Assembly: GCA_002077065.1 (NCBI GenBank)
Contig: NAJO01000001.1
Span: 434,001-498,000 of the forward strand
Reading direction: 5' to 3'
Source: Cryoendolithus antarcticus
Taxonomy: Eukaryota; Ascomycota; Dothideomycetes; Cladosporiales; Cladosporiaceae
DNA: 64,000 bases
In this document: in pieces, positions 23,746 through 33,281 of the stretch
How the letters are laid out: the number at the start of each line of letters is the position of its first letter
Position numbering within the stretch: the first letter of the stretch is position 1
Position numbers and translations under genes: made by a program
The notes under the pieces: model-generated
Told to the model about the DNA's origin: nothing
What the model saw: the letters and a program-made list of their open reading frames with translations, nothing else
Database searches by the model: none

Positions 23746-26700
23746 CTACCAGAGCGTCCCATCCCCATCAAACCTCTCCACCTCCCTTCCCCCCTCTTCC
23801 ACATCCTTCTTAGCCTTCATCCGCATGTAAAAGATCGGGCAATCCCGACTACTACAAATAACCTCATTATGCATACTGCCCTGACACCTCTGACACTGCG
23901 TCCACAAGCGTGCAAACCTGACCTCCAACTCCGCAACCTTAGCCATACTCTTCTGGTACAGCTCCGCGAACCGCGGTCGACACTCTTCGCCCACTGCGCC
24001 GCCTTTTTCCGAGGCGAGAGTGAGGGGTTTCTTGCAGCCGAGGCAGGTTGAGGTCTTGGTGGCGAATTTCATGAGGCCGCCGACGGAGGGCGCGGCGATG
24101 GAGACGCTACGGGTGTGCTCGCCTGTCAGTAGACTCGCGGCTTTCTTCTCGCCGAGAATGGGCTCGAAGATTCTTCCCAGTGGCTTCGCAAGCTGATTGT
24201 CAAGGTAGTATTTGGTGTCAATCGGCAGGTTGTTCTCGAGCACGAAGATCGGGTCTTCAGATTTTTCGTAGCCCTTTGCGCCGGCGGCGCCTTTGATCAT
24301 TACGTAGGCTACGCGGTCGCCAAGGGCTGGTGCGGAGCCTATGTCACGTTTGCGCATGCGGTCTGCGAGTTCGGTGTGGGCTTGTTTGTTGCTGTAGTCG
24401 GATTTTGTGAGGGCTTTTGTGATGACGAGATTGGAGAGATCGATCTGATTTTGGAGGAGGGACGAGATGGTTTCTTTGACGTAGCTGTGTGAAGATCAGC
24501 ATATGCTCGGAGGATCAGAGGAGAGGCTAGTACTTACTCCTGCGCGCCTTGGACGTCTTGGTCGATAAGCAGCATGCGAAGACTGGTCTCGATCACGGTT
24601 TGCACCATGCGACAATTGTCTCGACGGACAGTCTCGATACCCTTGGTGTCCATCTTGTCGTACTTCTCCGTGTTTGTCCAGTACAAGCCAGCGTACCGCT
24701 TCTTGTTGATCAGCAGATATGGGTAGTAGACCTTCTCGAACTCGAGTTTGATCGGCTTAATGAACTTGTCGGACACGAATTGCGCGGCTTCGTTGCCCAT
24801 CTCCATGCACTTCGCCAGATCATTGGGACCGAACTTGACCATCACGGAGTCAGTGTCGCCGTAGATGACCTGTGCGTCGTGAGTGTAGCCGTTTGCGATG
24901 GTGTAGCGCTGCTCGACCTCCTCCTTCGTCCGCTCGATCATCTGACGACCATACGACGTAGTGCTGGACGCGATTGCCAAACAAGGCAGCTTGCCGACCG
25001 TAGCACCCGTAAGCCCATACACGGAGTTGGCGCTGACTTTCAAGGCAAGTTGCCGACCGTTGAGCACCGCCCGCCTGAACGTGTCAGTCTCGACAGCAAG
25101 CTCCTTCTTTGCACGCTTACGTGCGCCTAGAAGCTCCTCCAGAATCTGGGTCAGCAGACCCTTTCGCACTTTCGACGTGCAAAACATGTCGCCATTCGGT
25201 GTTACGATGTAGTCCTCGTCCTTGACTAGGTTCAGCTTCTCGACGGCAGTCTTGTTGAGTAGCGTGGTGTAGCAAAGATTGTGCGCTTGGATAATACTTG
25301 GGTAAAGTGAAGCGAAATCGAGCGTAGCGATCGGCACGGAGTAGTAGCCACGGGTGGGTTCAATGACTGTAGCTCCCTCGTACTGCTCATCTGTGCTGTC
25401 TGTCCGCAAATTCGGGACCACGAGTTGCTGCTCAAGTGCTTTCCGGAACAGCTGGCTCAAGAACTTGACTTGCTGCCCACGAGCCAGGAGGAAATTGAAA
25501 GGGACGCCCGTGACTCTTGCCATCTCGGTGTAGTTGACCAAGCACATCAGCTTGTCCATCAGCCTCTGCGGCAGGTATGCATCCTTCAGACAGTAAACAG
25601 CCAGACGCCGTCTTGACTCTGCGGTACCGTTGAAGAGCTCGGTGATCATAGTGTGATGCACATCTTCCTTCTGCTCGTTCAAGAAGTGCGCACTGACAGA
25701 GTTGAGCGTGTAGCTACGCAACTGATGATCGCGCTGCACCAGCTGTAGGAGATCCAGTTGCAGACGACCGTTCGTGTTGGTGGCCTTGGTGTCTCGATTG
25801 CCCATCTGCTTGCTGGAGAAGTTCGTGTCCTTCGCTACGGACTGCATGTTCTTCAGCCTCGTCCAGTACGGGAATCTAGGTACTTTGAGGTGCTTCGCCC
25901 GGTCTAGCAGGTAAGGGAAGTCGAAGTTGCAGATGTTGTAGCCGATGATCACGTCTGGATCGACCTCCTCGAGGAAGTTCCGCCATGCCATCAGCATCTT
26001 CTGCTCAGCATCTGCGCCTCCAAACTCGAAGATCTGCGTGTTAACGATCAAGCTGCAGGTGTCGAGGCAGAAGACGTTCCTGACGAAGGGCTTGCTTTCA
26101 CCGTACCGAGTGACCACATTGGCAATTTGGATCACCGGATCAATGTTCGCTTCCGGGAACACACCTTTGCGGCCAGCGCACTCGATGTCGAAGCTCAGCA
26201 CTCGGAGAGGTGCCATCTTCTGCCACTCGCCATCGACTGGGTGAGCTATGAGATCTCTGTAATGACAGTATGCCTCGATCTGGCAGTGAGAGTGTCGGTC
26301 ATTCGCAGGCAGCATGTGGTACTTTTGTGGGTTGACCGACACCCATGACATGCCAGCTACGTGTGTGTCGATCATGAACCGCAGGACATACTGAATGCTG
26401 TCGAACGTTAAGATCGTGCCATCGACAGACTTCCACATTCCCTTGTAGTTGCCGTTTCCTTGCTCGATGGTCGTCCGAAGTCGATTGATGAAACGTGGGT
26501 CAGTCACAGTAATTTTCAGATATGGGCTCTTCTGATTGCCTTGAAAGCCGTAGATGTTCTCCCGCATGACCATCTGCACAGATGCAATAGCTGACTGATG
26601 CTGGGCCAGTGCAGTCTCCAAGTATGCTCTGTATGGCTCGCAGTCGCCTCTCGTGAACTGCGTCGGAGCAGCGACATACAGATAGTGCTGGAAGTCGGTG

Positions 26701-27128
26701 ACATGGAGCAGGACAGAGTGGCCAGTCTCGGTGACACCAAAAAGCTTTACGCATGTCTTCCCTCCATGTAGCGTCCCTTCTTCAGCATCAATTTGCTGAA
26801 AAGTCAAGGTATCCGACCTCGCATTGAAGTCACCCAGAGGCGGTCTCGTCCATTGCTGGTCCTTCTCCGAATTGCTGTGCTTCAACGTGTCGATGTCTTG
26901 GGTGAACTTCTCGAGAACTTCCACTTCGAACTGACTCTTGGGCTGACTAGACCCAATGACGTTCCCTTTGGCATCTCTGCGGACTGGCTTCTTGAAAGCC
27001 TTCGCTCCGTCGTCCAGCTTGCGTCTCTTGGATGGGGAGATCTGCTCATTACGGCGAGAGCTGGTGGTGTCTTGGAGGACTCGCTTGGCTGGCAGCGTTG
27101 GCTTGGGCTGGATCACTACCCCAGGCAT
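23746..27128 (-). CDS. POL3: DNA polymerase delta catalytic subunit
   Basis: Family B replicative polymerase of the lagging strand. Exons 27128-24538 and 24484-23746 (GTAAGT/ACACAG) give 1109 residues, the normal size. The N-terminus has a basic SPSKRRKLD nuclear signal. Exonuclease motifs are seen: [13 protein letters not shown] near residue 313, [12 protein letters not shown], and [12 protein letters not shown]. Polymerase motifs are [27 protein letters not shown] and [11 protein letters not shown] near residue 754. The C-terminus has the CysA pair CLGCKKPL and the CysB iron-sulfur site CQRCQGSM ... [12 protein letters not shown], needed to bind the B subunit. The splice converts the last exon-1 codon to Asp and continues as [11 protein letters not shown]. 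It diverges from the SPG1-type gene. Confidence 0.97.
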
Positions 27129-27615
27129 GATGGCTGTGGGAAAGGAGTGGAGGCGTATGGCTTGTTGCTAACATTCACATCATCTACACTCCGTCTGAAG
27201 CTCAATCTAACAGTCGCGCCCTGGGTGACGCGATAGACACGCGCTAATCATCGGAACACTACCGCTCCCTGTCCGTGAGCCTAATCCGAGCATCCCACAC
27301 CACGCAATCATTGGTGCTCCTCTCAGCTGCACATGTTCGACTCGGCATTGAGCTATCTCCTTGTCGCCACAGCATAGTGTGTAATTGCTGGCAGTCTTGC
27401 ATCCCGAGTATCTTTGGAAGGAGCGCGACCAATTCAGGCAGCCTTCAAGCAAGGCTCGCGGCTGCCCTGACAAACAAACACCCCCACATTGGAGAGTATC
27501 GACCTCCTGGTCATTGCAGCACTACCACGCGCGACACCACACTATCGGGAGTATCTGGGGTTCCAGACACGCCCTCTAGCCAGGCGTGGCTCTCACTCGT
27601 ATTCTTCGGCCCACC
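27129..27615. promoter_or_regulatory. Divergent promoter POL3 / SPG1 with ACGCG boxes
   Basis: 487 bp between two divergent starts. The MluI-box core ACGCG occurs at 27228-27232 and 27239-27243, about 100-115 bp upstream of the POL3 ATG, and again at 27527-27531, about 85 bp upstream of the GTPase ATG. ACGCG is the binding core of the MBF cell-cycle factor, and replicative polymerase genes are classic MBF targets in yeasts. That these sites work here is inference. Confidence 0.5.
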
Positions 27616-28633
27616 ATGGACCACGACCCTCAGGCCAATGCCGGCAGCAACCCTCCAACGCCACTAGACGACGCCAGCATGCACACCATAATAGCCTCCT
27701 CCCTCCACACAGCGCAGCCGACCTACGATTCTCGGCCTCAGACGTCCTACTCAGACACCGGCTTCTCGCGCGCATACCCACATTCTGCAGACGCAACCCC
27801 GGACCGTGAAGCCCCCTCACAGCAACAACAGAATGGTAACGGGCTTAGTAGGCCACCCAGCACGGGTCAGGGGACGGGGAGTCAGTATGGTGGAAGTCAG
27901 GCACAAGCGGCGCAGAAGAACGCGAGTGTGGTGATTAAGGTGGGGATGGTGGGGGATGCGCAGATTGGGAAGACGAGCTTGATGGTGAAGTATGTGGAGG
28001 GCAGTTGGGATGAAGACTATATCCAGACGCTTGGTAAGTGACGTCGCGAGATTTAGGACTTGAATATGCCAGATGTTCCAGGTTGTATGCTGACCTCCAA
28101 CGCAGGTGTGAACTTCATGGAAAAAACCATCTCCATCCGCAACACCGAAATCACCTTTTCAATCTGGGATCTCGGCGGACAGCGCGAGTTCGTCAACATG
28201 CTCCCGCTAGTGTGCAACGACGCTGTAGCTATTCTCTTCATGTTCGACCTTACGCGGAAGTCTACCCTGAACTCCATCAAGGAGTGGTACCGACAAGGGC
28301 GAGGCTTCAACAAGACCGCAATCCCGTTTCTGGTGGGCACAAAGTACGATCACTTTGTCAACTTCCCACGGGAGGAGCAGGAGGAGATCTCATTGCAGGC
28401 GAGGCGGTTTGCGAAGGCGATGAAGGCGAGCTTGATCTTTAGTTCGACGAGTCATAGTATCAATGTGCAGAAGGTGAGCGACTTCCCTTTCACCCCCTGC
28501 TAATGGAACGTTGAGCTGACGCAGTTTACAGATATTCAAGATCGTGCTCTCGAAAGCCTTCGATCTACGGTGCACGATACCCGAGATCGAGCACGTGGGC
28601 GAGCCGCTTCTGCTATACCAGTCTGTCGGCTGA
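27616..28633 (+). CDS. Septum-promoting GTPase Spg1/Tem1
   Basis: Small Ras-like GTPase that triggers the septation initiation / mitotic exit network from the spindle pole body. Exons 27616-28033, 28106-28473 and 28532-28633 give 295 residues. Known homologues have short N-termini; here about 105 Gln/Ser/Pro-rich residues precede [19 protein letters not shown] (P-loop near 113-121). Switch I is [14 protein letters not shown]. Switch II is [20 protein letters not shown], with the atypical GGQ. The base-recognition motif is LVGTKYDHF, and the C-terminus is [20 protein letters not shown]. There is no C-terminal CAAX cysteine, as expected for this family. The gene shares its upstream region with POL3. 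Confidence in the family is high. Confidence 0.94.
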
Positions 28634-29012
28634 GCGATCAAGTGAAGCAACGTAGCGTGGGTAGATATGACAGAAATGGTACGCGCCATACGACTGAACG
28701 CAGGACGAAGATGACAGGCACGATCAAAGTCGATGGAGCATGCCATGTATGCTGAAGACAAGCCCGGGGAAAGAGGGGAGGGATCTCACTTGTTGTACTG
28801 CAGTATTAGCACTGGCGCAGGGTGAGGTCTAGGATGCAAGGAAACACGCATGGTAGCGGTGCACGGCAGCAGGGTCCGATGTTGGTATACAGTGCTTTTC
28901 CGAGCGACAGCCCGACAGCATATCAACCTTCACCTCGCAGCGAGCTACTCTCTGCACTCACGCGATCACGAGTAGTTCTGCCAGCGTCACGCCATGTGTC
29001 ACAGAGGCCCCA
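28634..29012. other. Intergenic between convergent genes
   Basis: 379 bp of 3' sequence between the GTPase gene (plus) and the orphan minus-strand frame. Nothing recognised. Confidence 0.45.
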
Positions 29013-29606
29013 TCAACAGAGCTGCTCATGCCCACGCATTGCACCACGCTTCGCCTTCTCCCACATCTTCATCAAATCCCTCCCATCTCTCCAATACTCC
29101 CCTCTCCCCACTCCACAATCATCTTCAGCTCCGCCAGCATCCTCATCACTGTTCCTATTAGTGCCCATCAACATCCTCACGGCTTTCCTCACCCCCTCCT
29201 CCGCTCTACCCACCTCGATCTCGCATCCTTGCCACAATGGCAGGCGCTTCCGCGACATCAGCACCGCGGCACTCCAGTGCACATGAGTCCAGCTGCCAGC
29301 TGCGAATGTCCAGAGCGTGACATGAAACGCAGCGTAAGGGTGGGAAGATGGCAGGCGAGCGAGGTGGGCTGTGGCTTCTGCGAGGCGGTAGAGTGCGGAA
29401 TCCAAGGCTGTGTGCGCAGCCGTGATGTTCGACGGGACGAGCAAAAGAGGCACCGCAGTCAATGACGTGGGCGCGGAAGGGCGGCGAAAGCTCATCGGCG
29501 ATGCCAATGTGAATGGACGTCGAGGCGAGAGCCTAGAGGGCCCGAAGGACATGGCGGTAGGCAACGAGGCGGAGCCCATGCGACTTGCAAGCTCAGTAAG
29601 TAACAC
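29013..29606 (-). CDS. Hypothetical protein, 197 codons
   Basis: Not recognised. A single minus-strand frame without introns. The N-terminus is basic with many Ser/Pro/Arg and no acidic residues over the first 45 positions, so a mitochondrial presequence is possible; a Met near residue 19 could be the real start. The middle (ALYRLAEATAHLARLPSSHP, AAFHVTLWTFAAGSWTHVHW) looks like a folded helical and aromatic core. The C-terminal third is charged, with a short Asp/Glu segment (SDEDAGGAEDDCG) and a Trp/Lys-rich tail. It lies tail to tail with the GTPase gene. The purine-rich coding strand and length favour a real gene over a shadow, but no motif confirms it. Confidence 0.45.
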   Translation of the reverse strand: MLLTELASRMGSASLPTAMSFGPSRLSPRRPFTLASPMSFRRPSAPTSLTAVPLLLVPSNITAAHTALDSALYRLAEATAHLARLPSSHPYAAFHVTLWTFAAGSWTHVHWSAAVLMSRKRLPLWQGCEIEVGRAEEGVRKAVRMLMGTNRNSDEDAGGAEDDCGVGRGEYWRDGRDLMKMWEKAKRGAMRGHEQLC

Positions 29607-29924
29607 AGTCGTAGGGGTTTCAGCACGATGTGCTTCTGATCCCGTGGCGTGGTCTTGATTCTACCAACAAGACACAACTTTCTTGCGGTATATCAGCAGA
29701 ATGATCTTCTGTTGTCGCAGTCCTGCTTGCTTGTACCACGGAAGGACAAGCAGATGAGCTTCTGGATCTGTAGACGCGCAAGCAAGCAAATGCTCTGCAT
29801 GGTGACTATCGGCACAATGAGGCCGAGATCATAGCTTGACGCGCACGCGACGAGATGTGGTGTGTAGACACTGTTGCAGGCAGTGTGACGGCAGTCGGAG
29901 TCAGTCCGGGACACGATGTAACGC
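29607..29924. other. Intergenic
   Basis: 318 bp between the Dsc1/Tul1 stop and the orphan frame, both on the minus strand. Nothing recognised. Confidence 0.45.
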
Positions 29925-32606
29925 TCACAGCGTGGGAAGCCCTTCTCTGCAAACCGGACACTGCAGTCTGTACTTCATCCACCCTTCCAAGCATGCCGTG
30001 TGAAAGACATGTCGACAAGGCGTGACCATGTAGGTCATTCTCGCTAGAACCCAGCCAGCCGTACCCAGTCCTCCGTCTTCTCCGCCATCGGCCTCGACAA
30101 CAGGCACCTCCAGGTCCTGCATGCAGATAGCACAGTCGAACAGGCGCTTGCCTCTGCCAACAGAATTATTGTCGTCAGTTTTAGGCTTTGCGGGGAGTGA
30201 GCCACGTCGAGCAGCCAGTGGAGAGGTAGGTGTGAAGCCAAGAGGCAGCGTGGAGTCCTCTGCGTCAGCGCGAAGGATCGGATGGTAGTCGTACGCTGGC
30301 TCCATCCACGACACGGGGAGAAACCAGCGGGGTCCGAGGAAGGCTTGAGATAGGAGTGTCAGGACCTGAAGCCATTGCCAGATGACGAGCATAGAAAGGG
30401 CAATGTAGTCCGGGCTTGCAAAGATGATGTTCTTAGGATAGGCGTAGAAGTACACGAATGGCGTGAGTCGCAAAGCCGCCTGACCAAGCACGAATTCCCA
30501 CTCAAACGCTCTTCGGCAATTCCGCCTGGCATTGCGGTGGATCTGTGGGATCCAGAAGCCAAGGTAGGCGAATGCTATGGCAGTGTAGTAAATCTTCTGC
30601 GCTATCGAAGGCCAGCCTGCAGCGTTCAAGGAGAGGAAGACAAGCGCAATTAGCAGGACGAAGAAGCGGATGTACATCGAGGCGAAGCTTGGTACGCGGG
30701 CGTCTGTGAGCATCTCTGTCAGGCGGGCTGTCTGGTCTTCGGTCAGTGGGGTGAGAGGGGCAATTGGCATGAGACCCGCTTGCTGGGCGGGGAGGAGGCC
30801 GGCTTGATCGGAGGGCATGTAGAAGGTTGGCGTTGCGCCGGTGTCGACCGGGTGGGCGGCTGTGACTGGGAGAGGTAGTGTAAGCTCGGCTTCGGTCGGC
30901 GCCGGCTGTGCAATAGCTGGTAAGATGGGTTGAACAGGCGGCTGGGCTTCTACAACTGCTTCAGTAGTGATGAAACCATCCGACACACCTTCCTGAGTCG
31001 GAGGCGTGGCCATAGTTGAAGCGGTGGCGGCGGCAGCGGCGGCGGCGGCAGTAGCATCCGCTGCCCTCCGCTCCCTCGCCGCTCTGAGCTCAGCCATGAT
31101 CTCTTCTCGTCTCCTCAACTCAGCTTGCACCTCTACCATTTCCCTTCGTCTTAGCTCAGGTGCGTGCACAGCCCAGATATCAATCAAGAACCTCATGCCA
31201 AAGAACAGCATGCTTGAGAACCCTACAAACCCAGCAGCCATGAGATTGAGCGATAATCCATCAAGTACAGTCCCAAGTGTACAGAACGACAATGTCACGA
31301 ATCCATCGCCCAGCGCCATACCCGCAATGGTGTAGAAGCTGATGCGGCTGCGCGTGGACGGTGTAGAAGCCTCTCGCATCTGGCGGAGCAAGAGCAGGAC
31401 TTGCAGACCGAGGATCCCAGTATACAGCAGCACAGCATGTAGGCCACGATTCGACTGCACCGGCATCTTCGGACCCGTGAGGTGGTTCGCAACGGCTGGC
31501 GAGTGCGTTGGTGGACCGGCAGAGGTAATGATGTAGCCGCAGTCTGGCGAGAGTGCTGTCATACGGAAGCGCATCTCGGGTACTGGAGGGAGAAAGGCAC
31601 CAGTCGGAAACTTGAGTTCGCGCTCGAGAAATGCGAGAAAGCCTGTGGAGTACTTCTGAGCAGGTGGAAATACGGGTTCTTCCTGTTGCAGCCAGACAAT
31701 GAGCTCGCATTGAGGGCTGACGAAAGGATCTTGAAGATTATTGTCAGAGATACTGGTGCTCCAGGGATGCAACGAGGTAGTGTCGCGGCTGATCTGCCGA
31801 GCGATAGTCTTCGAGATAGACTGATTTAGTATAGTGCGGGACAGTTTGAAGGTGTAGTCATTCGGCATGAGATGCGGAAGTGCAAAGATACCCGCGAACT
31901 TGTCGCTGGTGGTTGAGACGAGCCCGAACGCAGCCTCGGTGAAGTAGACTCCTCGTAGCTGGATCTGATCGTGCTCCGACGCATCGTCCCACAGAGTGAT
32001 CTTTACCTTCATCTCGGTGATATTGCCTACCACTCCCAACGTCTGACCAGCTAGCGCAGACTGCGTGAGCTTGATCTGCACATCTCCAGCGTCGCCAGTG
32101 ACATTGCCTTGGAAGTCCCTCGGCTGCACGGGTCCGAACGGATTCTCCGGCGCATAGGCTGTCAAGTTCAAGCTGGGCGACCTGATAATTTCTGGCAGAG
32201 CCTGACGCGCCCATCTGCCTTGCACATACCCTGTCACATTCTCATACAAAGGCACGGGGCGCGGCGCAACTGCGTCTCCACGTATAGCACGCTGCCACCA
32301 CTCCGTACTCTGACTCGCTAAGCCCCTGATGTGTGGCCATGCATCCCATGCATATCCTCTATCCTCTTCAAATCCAGTCAAGTTCAGTCCCAGCCATGGC
32401 GGATTAATGTCTGCTTTGAACCGCGATGCTTCATACGTGGAGTTGTTCAACACTTCTAGGGAGCGCTGCTCTTCCGCGATGGCATCCTCGATCTTTGGCC
32501 TGGTGTTGCCGATGACAGCACGATTGTCATACTGCGGCGATGGCGAGAGGATGATCCATGTAATGATCAGGAGCGGGATGAGGGCTCCGCGACGGTCGGT
32601 CGCCAT
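29925..32606 (-). CDS. Dsc E3 ligase subunit 1 / Tul1 RING membrane protein
   Basis: Golgi/endosome membrane ubiquitin ligase of the Dsc (Tul1) complex, which in fungi activates SREBP-type factors and degrades membrane proteins. One intron-free frame of 893 residues. An N-terminal signal-anchor (ALIPLLIITWIIL) precedes a large luminal part with Asn-glycosylation sequons (NNST, NLTG, NVTG) and WWQRAIRGDAVAPRPVPLYE. Several membrane spans follow between residues 390 and 790, for example IRFFVLLIALVFLSLNAAG. The C-terminal RING-H2 reads CAICMQDL ... TPCRHVFHTACLEGWM ... CPVC and ends at the C-terminus, as in Tul1/Dsc1. A cytosolic loop carries a poly-Ala run coded by GCN repeats (about 31020-31060). 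It diverges from the unknown membrane protein gene. Confidence 0.92.
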   Translation of the reverse strand: MATDRRGALIPLLIITWIILSPSPQYDNRAVIGNTRPKIEDAIAEEQRSLEVLNNSTYEASRFKADINPPWLGLNLTGFEEDRGYAWDAWPHIRGLASQSTEWWQRAIRGDAVAPRPVPLYENVTGYVQGRWARQALPEIIRSPSLNLTAYAPENPFGPVQPRDFQGNVTGDAGDVQIKLTQSALAGQTLGVVGNITEMKVKITLWDDASEHDQIQLRGVYFTEAAFGLVSTTSDKFAGIFALPHLMPNDYTFKLSRTILNQSISKTIARQISRDTTSLHPWSTSISDNNLQDPFVSPQCELIVWLQQEEPVFPPAQKYSTGFLAFLERELKFPTGAFLPPVPEMRFRMTALSPDCGYIITSAGPPTHSPAVANHLTGPKMPVQSNRGLHAVLLYTGILGLQVLLLLRQMREASTPSTRSRISFYTIAGMALGDGFVTLSFCTLGTVLDGLSLNLMAAGFVGFSSMLFFGMRFLIDIWAVHAPELRRREMVEVQAELRRREEIMAELRAARERRAADATAAAAAAAATASTMATPPTQEGVSDGFITTEAVVEAQPPVQPILPAIAQPAPTEAELTLPLPVTAAHPVDTGATPTFYMPSDQAGLLPAQQAGLMPIAPLTPLTEDQTARLTEMLTDARVPSFASMYIRFFVLLIALVFLSLNAAGWPSIAQKIYYTAIAFAYLGFWIPQIHRNARRNCRRAFEWEFVLGQAALRLTPFVYFYAYPKNIIFASPDYIALSMLVIWQWLQVLTLLSQAFLGPRWFLPVSWMEPAYDYHPILRADAEDSTLPLGFTPTSPLAARRGSLPAKPKTDDNNSVGRGKRLFDCAICMQDLEVPVVEADGGEDGGLGTAGWVLARMTYMVTPCRHVFHTACLEGWMKYRLQCPVCREGLPTL

Positions 32607-33281
32607 GCATCGTGACTGTTCAAATGATCATACAGAGCACGCGAGCGCATACAGAGTGAGGTTCACGATGATGCTATTCTGGGGTCTAGCGCGGCGCGTC
32701 GGCTGCGCTTGCCGAGAGCGGAGGTGCATGGGGGGGTGTGTCGGTCTTGCTATGAAGACAACAACTCGTCGACACGCAATTTTCCCCAATATGCCGCAGA
32801 TGCTCATCTACCGCCGGAGCTGTACTATCACATCATTGCCATGTTGACCCGTAACAGGAGAATCGAGGTAGCTGCGTCGGTCAGTACCGGCCTCGACACG
32901 ATCTCGCGTTATCTCGAAGTAGTGGGGCAATCCTGGTCCGTTGGAGCACATGAGCCCTTGGAGCTACATGTAATCGTACTCACAGCACGATCAGCTACAA
33001 CATCGATAGCAGACACTTAATACTGCCAACGTAACATCGCGTCTCTACTTTCTCCATCATTCCCGACTGCCCATCAAGTGTAATCAGCACTGTCAAGTTA
33101 GGTGAGTAGTGAAGGTGATCAACTACCCCACCTTGCCCAAGGCAACCACACAGGCGGGTCGAGCCTCAAGGTGTCCCTCCTCGAATGACACATCCCTTAC
33201 CCATCGTAGACCTACATATGTACCCCCCCCCCTGCGCATATCACTGCAAGATACCCACTGCCAGGGCTGCCTCATCAAGTC
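32607..33281. promoter_or_regulatory. Divergent intergenic region, DSC1 / membrane protein
   Basis: 675 bp between divergent starts. A 104-codon plus-strand frame (32709-33020) contains LPPELYYHIIAML, which looks like an F-box beginning, but nothing else supports a gene. A run of 10 C lies at 33223-33232, about 50 bp upstream of the plus-strand start. Confidence 0.4.

Noticed and set aside
32709..33020. Frame with an F-box-like LPPELYYHIIAML
   Set aside because: Only one short motif, in a divergent promoter region, with no further homology to F-box proteins or to the local family.
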